Assembly (NCBI GenBank): GCA_963718105.1
Contig: OY970352.1
Span: 1,798,001 to 1,862,000 of the forward strand
Direction: 5' to 3'
Length of the DNA stretch: 64,000 nucleotides
Source of the DNA: DASYKT01 sp963718105
Lineage (GTDB): Bacteria; Acidobacteriota; Blastocatellia; Pyrinomonadales; Pyrinomonadaceae
A model generated the notes under the pieces. The model was given only the letters and a program-made list of their open reading frames with translations. It was not told where the DNA came from and searched no databases. The position numbers were made by a program, and so were the translations under genes. Shown here piece after piece: positions 60,727 to 64,000 of the stretch (position 1 is the stretch's first letter; each line of letters starts with the position of its first letter).

Positions 60727-61874
60727 CAGGGTTTGCCTCCGTACGAGTAATCGAGTTTCTGATTGAGTTCGGCAACTTCTTCGGAAAGGCGAGAGAATTT
60801 GCCTGCGTCGAACGGGAGAGGGTTCGTCACAATAGCTTTTACGTCGGCGATGCGAAGCAAAGTTTCATCGAGCTTTTCGGTCGAAAGCTCGCCTGACCTG
60901 AATTTTGCCAGCAGCGAATGATAACTTTGCCGGACCGCATCCGTCGACGAACATATAAGTATCATATCTTCGCCGGCGTCGAACGCCAAAGCCGCCGCTT
61001 CCTCGATACTGTAATAGCGGAGGATCGCGCCCATCTCCATATCATCGGTCACGACCAGGTGTTTGTAGCCAAGCTGGCCGCGCAAAAGTTTGGTGACTAT
61101 CTGTTTGTTGATCGAAGCGGGAAAGAGTTTGCCGCCGATCTCGCCGGTATTGAGGCTGATCTTGGGAAAACCGCCGTGGCTGATCATGATCACGCGCACG
61201 CGGTCGTCTTCATCCTGGCGCTGCGTAAAAAGCTCGATATAGGGCGAGAGATCCTGCATCACCAGATCTTCCTGCGAAAGATTGATGACCGGTATCTCTT
61301 CGTGCGTATCGACCTCGCCCGCGCCGATACCGGGGAAGTGTTTCAGGCAGCCGAGTATTCCCGCGCTCTGCAAACCGCGCAAATAGACCATCGAATAACC
61401 GAGCGCTTCGCCGGGCGAGCGTCCGAACGAGCGGGAATAAAGGCCGTTTGAAAGCAGGTCGCGCTCCGGCGTCATGATATCGAGCACCGGCGCAAAATTC
61501 ATATTAAAGCCCAGCAGCCGCAGGATCTCGCCCGTTATCCTTCCCAACGCGCGGGCGGCGGCGATGTCGCCATGCTGGCGGATAACGCGCGCGGCCGGCA
61601 TCGGCGTACAGATGCGGCGCAAACGGTCGACCAGCCCGCCTTCCTGATCGGTGCTGATCAGCGGCTTAATGGCCAGCTTCTCTCGCACGCCGTCATTTAA
61701 AGCGCGGACCTGCTCCGCGCCCCGCACATTACGGCCAAAGATGCACACGCCGCCGGGCTGCACCTCTTCGAGCAGGGCAGCGGTTTCGGCGTCCACTTCG
61801 GTTCCGGGCAGGCCGACGAACAGCAGTTGCCCGACCTTTTGTTCCAAAGGAAGTTGCAGATAGGATTCAAACAT
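60726..61874 (-). CDS. nagZ: Cytoplasmic-type beta-N-acetylhexosaminidase, GH3 (second NagZ)
   Basis: 382 residues, no signal peptide, single GH3 barrel. It has VGQLLFVGLPG, LISTDQEGGLVDRL, the KHFPGIGAGEVDTH segment, and nucleophile Asp in VVTDDMEMGAI. The DTH pair keeps the NagZ acid/base histidine, but the HGDT part of the usual KHFPGHGDT loop reads IGAG. Domain size matches one-domain NagZ of Gram-negatives, suggesting hydrolysis of GlcNAc-anhydroMurNAc (or MurNAc) peptides in the cytoplasm. The upstream exported enzyme at 15.1 kb would act outside. Confidence 0.9.
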   Translation of the reverse strand: MFESYLQLPLEQKVGQLLFVGLPGTEVDAETAALLEEVQPGGVCIFGRNVRGAEQVRALNDGVREKLAIKPLISTDQEGGLVDRLRRICTPMPAARVIRQHGDIAAARALGRITGEILRLLGFNMNFAPVLDIMTPERDLLSNGLYSRSFGRSPGEALGYSMVYLRGLQSAGILGCLKHFPGIGAGEVDTHEEIPVINLSQEDLVMQDLSPYIELFTQRQDEDDRVRVIMISHGGFPKISLNTGEIGGKLFPASINKQIVTKLLRGQLGYKHLVVTDDMEMGAILRYYSIEEAAALAFDAGEDMILICSSTDAVRQSYHSLLAKFRSGELSTEKLDETLLRIADVKAIVTNPLPFDAGKFSRLSEEVAELNQKLDYSYGGKP

Positions 61875-62005
61875 TAATTGTTAAAAGGCCAGTTTGTCTT
61901 GGTGGCTACAGAAAAACACCCCGAAATTTTCTCGAATTAAAAGGCATTTGGCAAGCGGGCAGAAGATTTTTGTAGGGCCGGCACCTGTGGCCGCCCGCAT
62001 CTTGT

Positions 62006-62030
62006 CTACGTTCCCGGTACTGACATCATG
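62006..62030. repeat. Right-arm fragment of a family A repeat
   Basis: CTACGTTCCCGGTACTGAC without its left arm. A GCCGG...GGCC hairpin lies just upstream (61978-61995). Confidence 0.6.
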
Positions 62031-62104
62031 GCGATGGCTATGCATCTACTCAGTCAGAGTCTGCATCTCACGAAGCAAGTCTAGCCGGTTCCGGGAGCCC
62101 GAAA

Positions 62105-62599
62105 ATGAAAAAACATTTTTTTACCACGATCTTTACTTTGGTGTTGGTCTTTTTTTATGCCTATTCTGCCGCCGGACAGGAAAGATCGGCGGCGAAACCC
62201 GGAGACCTTTACGGCAAAGCGCTATTTGCCAGTCTGGGAAAAATGGATGCCCAATGGGGAAAGATCGGCTCGGTAAATTACAAGGACATGGCCGTTCAGA
62301 CGGAGTTTGAGGTCACCGAAGGCCTTCCCACGGAAAATAACGGCTACAAGGCCACCTACCTGGATATGGAAGGGCTGATCAAGCGCTATAAAGAAAAGAA
62401 GCAGCGGTTTCCGCTGCTGATCGGGCATCCGATCCAGACTGAAGGGGAGCGATTATTTATCAGCTATACACTTCACTATTTCAGCGCAAAGGATAACATC
62501 GCCACCTATGAGATCTCGGATTGGAGTAAGGTCTACTTTCGCTTCGATTGCGAGAAACGGGAGTTTGTTATCGACGAGATTGTGCTGGGCGGTATTTGA
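62105..62599 (+). CDS. Small exported protein of unknown function
   Basis: 164 residues. Signal peptide about 1-24 (ends AAGQ). The mature part is a single domain with KMDAQWGKIGSVNYKDM, LPLLIGHPIQTEGERLFISYT-like beta strands and a FRFDCEKREFVIDEI end. No family recognised. It is flanked by a family A fragment upstream and a full family A element downstream. Confidence 0.7.
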   Translation: MKKHFFTTIFTLVLVFFYAYSAAGQERSAAKPGDLYGKALFASLGKMDAQWGKIGSVNYKDMAVQTEFEVTEGLPTENNGYKATYLDMEGLIKRYKEKKQRFPLLIGHPIQTEGERLFISYTLHYFSAKDNIATYEISDWSKVYFRFDCEKREFVIDEIVLGGI

Positions 62600-62641
62600 T
62601 CTCTGCTTTGTCAGCGTCAGCAGGTACGCTCGCCAACCAGT

Positions 62642-62757
62642 ATGAGGTCAGAACCGGGAACGGTAGTGACCGGGTTTCTTCTCCACCGTGCAGGGTGCTG
62701 TTAGGTTTTTCGCTACGTTCATTACCCGGTCACTGCGTTCCCGGTTCTGACCTCGTT
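62642..62757. repeat. Family A inverted repeat (TCAGAACC subtype)
   Basis: Left arm TCAGAACCGGGAACGGTAG, right arm TGCGTTCCCGGTTCTGACC, centre with TTAGGTTTTTCGCTACG as in the copy at 41809. It lies between convergent genes and ends three bases before the mutS stop. Confidence 0.9.
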
Positions 62758-62759
62758 AT

Positions 62760-64000
62760 TTACACGATCCTGTCCTTAATCTCTTTCAATTGCGCGCGCA
62801 ATTGCTCTTCAGAAAGCTCGTCCACCGGCATCTCTTTTATCTCATCGATCACCGAATCATTAGCCATTTGAAAGAGGGTGGTTTGCGAAGCCATGCGGCC
62901 TCCGGCGGCGCGGCGGGCCGCCTTTTCCAGCGGTTCCGCATTTTCTAAAACAGCGTTTAATTTTGGATCTTCGGCAAAGACGGCGATCTCGTAGCGTTCC
63001 AGTTTTTCCAGTACTTCGCGGGCGCGGGCTAAAACGTCGGCAGGGAGGCCGGCGAGCTGCGCCACGGCGATGCCGTATGATTTCGAAGCCTTGCCCCGTT
63101 CCAGTTTGTGCAGGAAGACAACCTCGTCTTCACGCTCGGCGGCGGTGACCTGGTAATTTTTCGCGCCGGGAAGTTTTTCGGCGAGCTCGGTCAGTTCGTG
63201 ATAGTGGGTGGCAAAAAGAGTTTTCGCGGCGTGCCCCGAAGAATCGTGCAGATACTCGGCCACCGCCCAGGCAATCGAAAGCCCATCGAAAGTAGAAGTC
63301 CCGCGCCCGACCTCATCAAGCAGTATCAGCGAACGCGGAGTGGCATTGTGCAGGATCGCGGCAGTCTCGGTCATCTCGACCATAAAGGTCGAGCGCCCGC
63401 CGGCCAGATCGTCCGAAGCGCCGACCCGCGTCCAGATGCGGTCGACCATCGGCAGCCGCGCGTGGTCCGCCGGCACGAACGAGCCGATCTGCGCCAGAAT
63501 CTGGATCAGCGCCGCCTGCCGCAGGATCGTCGATTTACCGCCCATGTTCGGCCCGGTGATTATCAGCAGACGGTCGGTGGAATTATTCAGATAGAGGTCG
63601 TTGGGTATAAAAGACGCACCGGTGAACGCTTCGACAATGGGGTGACGCCCGCCCTTGATCTCGATCTCGTCGCCATCGTGCAGAGTAGGGCAAACATAAT
63701 TCCGCCGCGCCGCGGTTTCCGCCAGCGCCGCCAATCCATCGAGCGTTGCCAGGGCGCGGGCGGTCGATTGCAGGTTGCGCGTTTCTTTTGTTACCTCGGC
63801 GCGAACCTCCTGAAATAATTTGAGCTCAAGTTCGGCGATCTTCGACTCCGCGCCCAAAACTTTCTGCTCCCATTCCTTGAGCTGCGGCGTGGTGTAGCGT
63901 TCGGCGTTGGTCAGCGTTTGGCGGCGTTCGAAGTAGTCGGGAACCCGGGCGGCGCTCGCTTTTGAGACCTCGATAAAATAGCCGAAGACATTATTGAATT
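62760..64000 (-). CDS. mutS: DNA mismatch repair protein MutS, 5' part outside window
   Basis: Mismatch-recognition ATPase. The frame is open to the window edge. The part present covers the core/clamp end (FGYFIEVSK, ERYTTPQLKEWEQKVL) and the whole ATPase: Walker A GPNMGGKST, FTR-type VGASDDLAGGRSTFMVEM, Walker B LILLDEVGRGTSTFDG and LFATHYHEL. The C-terminal helix-turn-helix and tail follow. About 413 codons are visible, roughly half of a usual MutS. Confidence 0.97.
   Translation of the reverse strand, partial: FNNVFGYFIEVSKASAARVPDYFERRQTLTNAERYTTPQLKEWEQKVLGAESKIAELELKLFQEVRAEVTKETRNLQSTARALATLDGLAALAETAARRNYVCPTLHDGDEIEIKGGRHPIVEAFTGASFIPNDLYLNNSTDRLLIITGPNMGGKSTILRQAALIQILAQIGSFVPADHARLPMVDRIWTRVGASDDLAGGRSTFMVEMTETAAILHNATPRSLILLDEVGRGTSTFDGLSIAWAVAEYLHDSSGHAAKTLFATHYHELTELAEKLPGAKNYQVTAAEREDEVVFLHKLERGKASKSYGIAVAQLAGLPADVLARAREVLEKLERYEIAVFAEDPKLNAVLENAEPLEKAARRAAGGRMASQTTLFQMANDSVIDEIKEMPVDELSEEQLRAQLKEIKDRIV

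Overview
The window is a chromosomal segment of a Gram-negative bacterium, most likely an Acidobacteriota member close to Blastocatellia. This is inferred from gene style, not from a marker phylogeny. The signs are a very large TonB receptor with an N-terminal carboxypeptidase-regulatory domain, a TonB/ExbB/ExbD/ExbD set, an MsbA exporter, a DUF3142 lipoprotein, moderately GC-rich coding sequence, and intergenic gaps full of palindromic repeats. I saw no phage, insertion sequence or CRISPR locus, and no tRNA or rRNA gene by eye.

Layout. 1-7.8 kb holds housekeeping genes: the 3' part of der, a MauE-thioredoxin-thioredoxin fusion, tgt, and yajC-secD-secF. 8.2-11.9 kb is a TonB energy-transduction operon ending in a TPR lipoprotein gene. 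12.2-14.4 kb is a bifunctional (p)ppGpp synthetase/hydrolase. 14.4-15.1 kb is non-coding and carries a palindrome plus a stretch resembling tmRNA. 15.1-32.4 kb is dominated by amino-sugar and peptidoglycan recycling: secreted NagZ, a sodium:solute symporter, a lipoprotein, MurQ, a TonB_C-domain protein, an amino-sugar kinase, a divergent LysR regulator, a serine-hydrolase/NamZ fusion, a giant TonB receptor, NagA and YceI. 32.5-40.9 kb carries pdhA, pdhB and pdhC on the minus strand, separated by small accessory genes and repeats. 41-50 kb has a small lipoprotein, a YyaL-type thioredoxin-domain protein, two uncharacterised exported proteins and ETF-ubiquinone oxidoreductase. 50.2-55.9 kb is yicC-gmk-rpoZ with an antitoxin/PIN toxin pair inserted beside yicC, then a phosphotransferase-like gene and msbA. 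56.2-64 kb has an esterase, an OmpA-family protein, an oligopeptide-binding lipoprotein coupled to a second NagZ, a small exported protein and the 3' part of mutS.

How the genes work together. The 15-32 kb block can be read as a nearly complete route. NamZ and NagZ trim peptidoglycan fragments outside the cytoplasm, the symporter may import the sugars, the kinase phosphorylates them, MurQ turns MurNAc-6P into GlcNAc-6P, and NagA deacetylates it. The TonB receptor and the TonB operon could supply outer-membrane uptake. This route is an inference from families and adjacency.

The strongest unexplained structure is the repeats. Several families of nested palindromes fill most gaps, and their paired arms co-vary. 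Some abut or supply stop codons, and one family has an in-frame relative inside tgt. No transposase that could mobilise them is visible.
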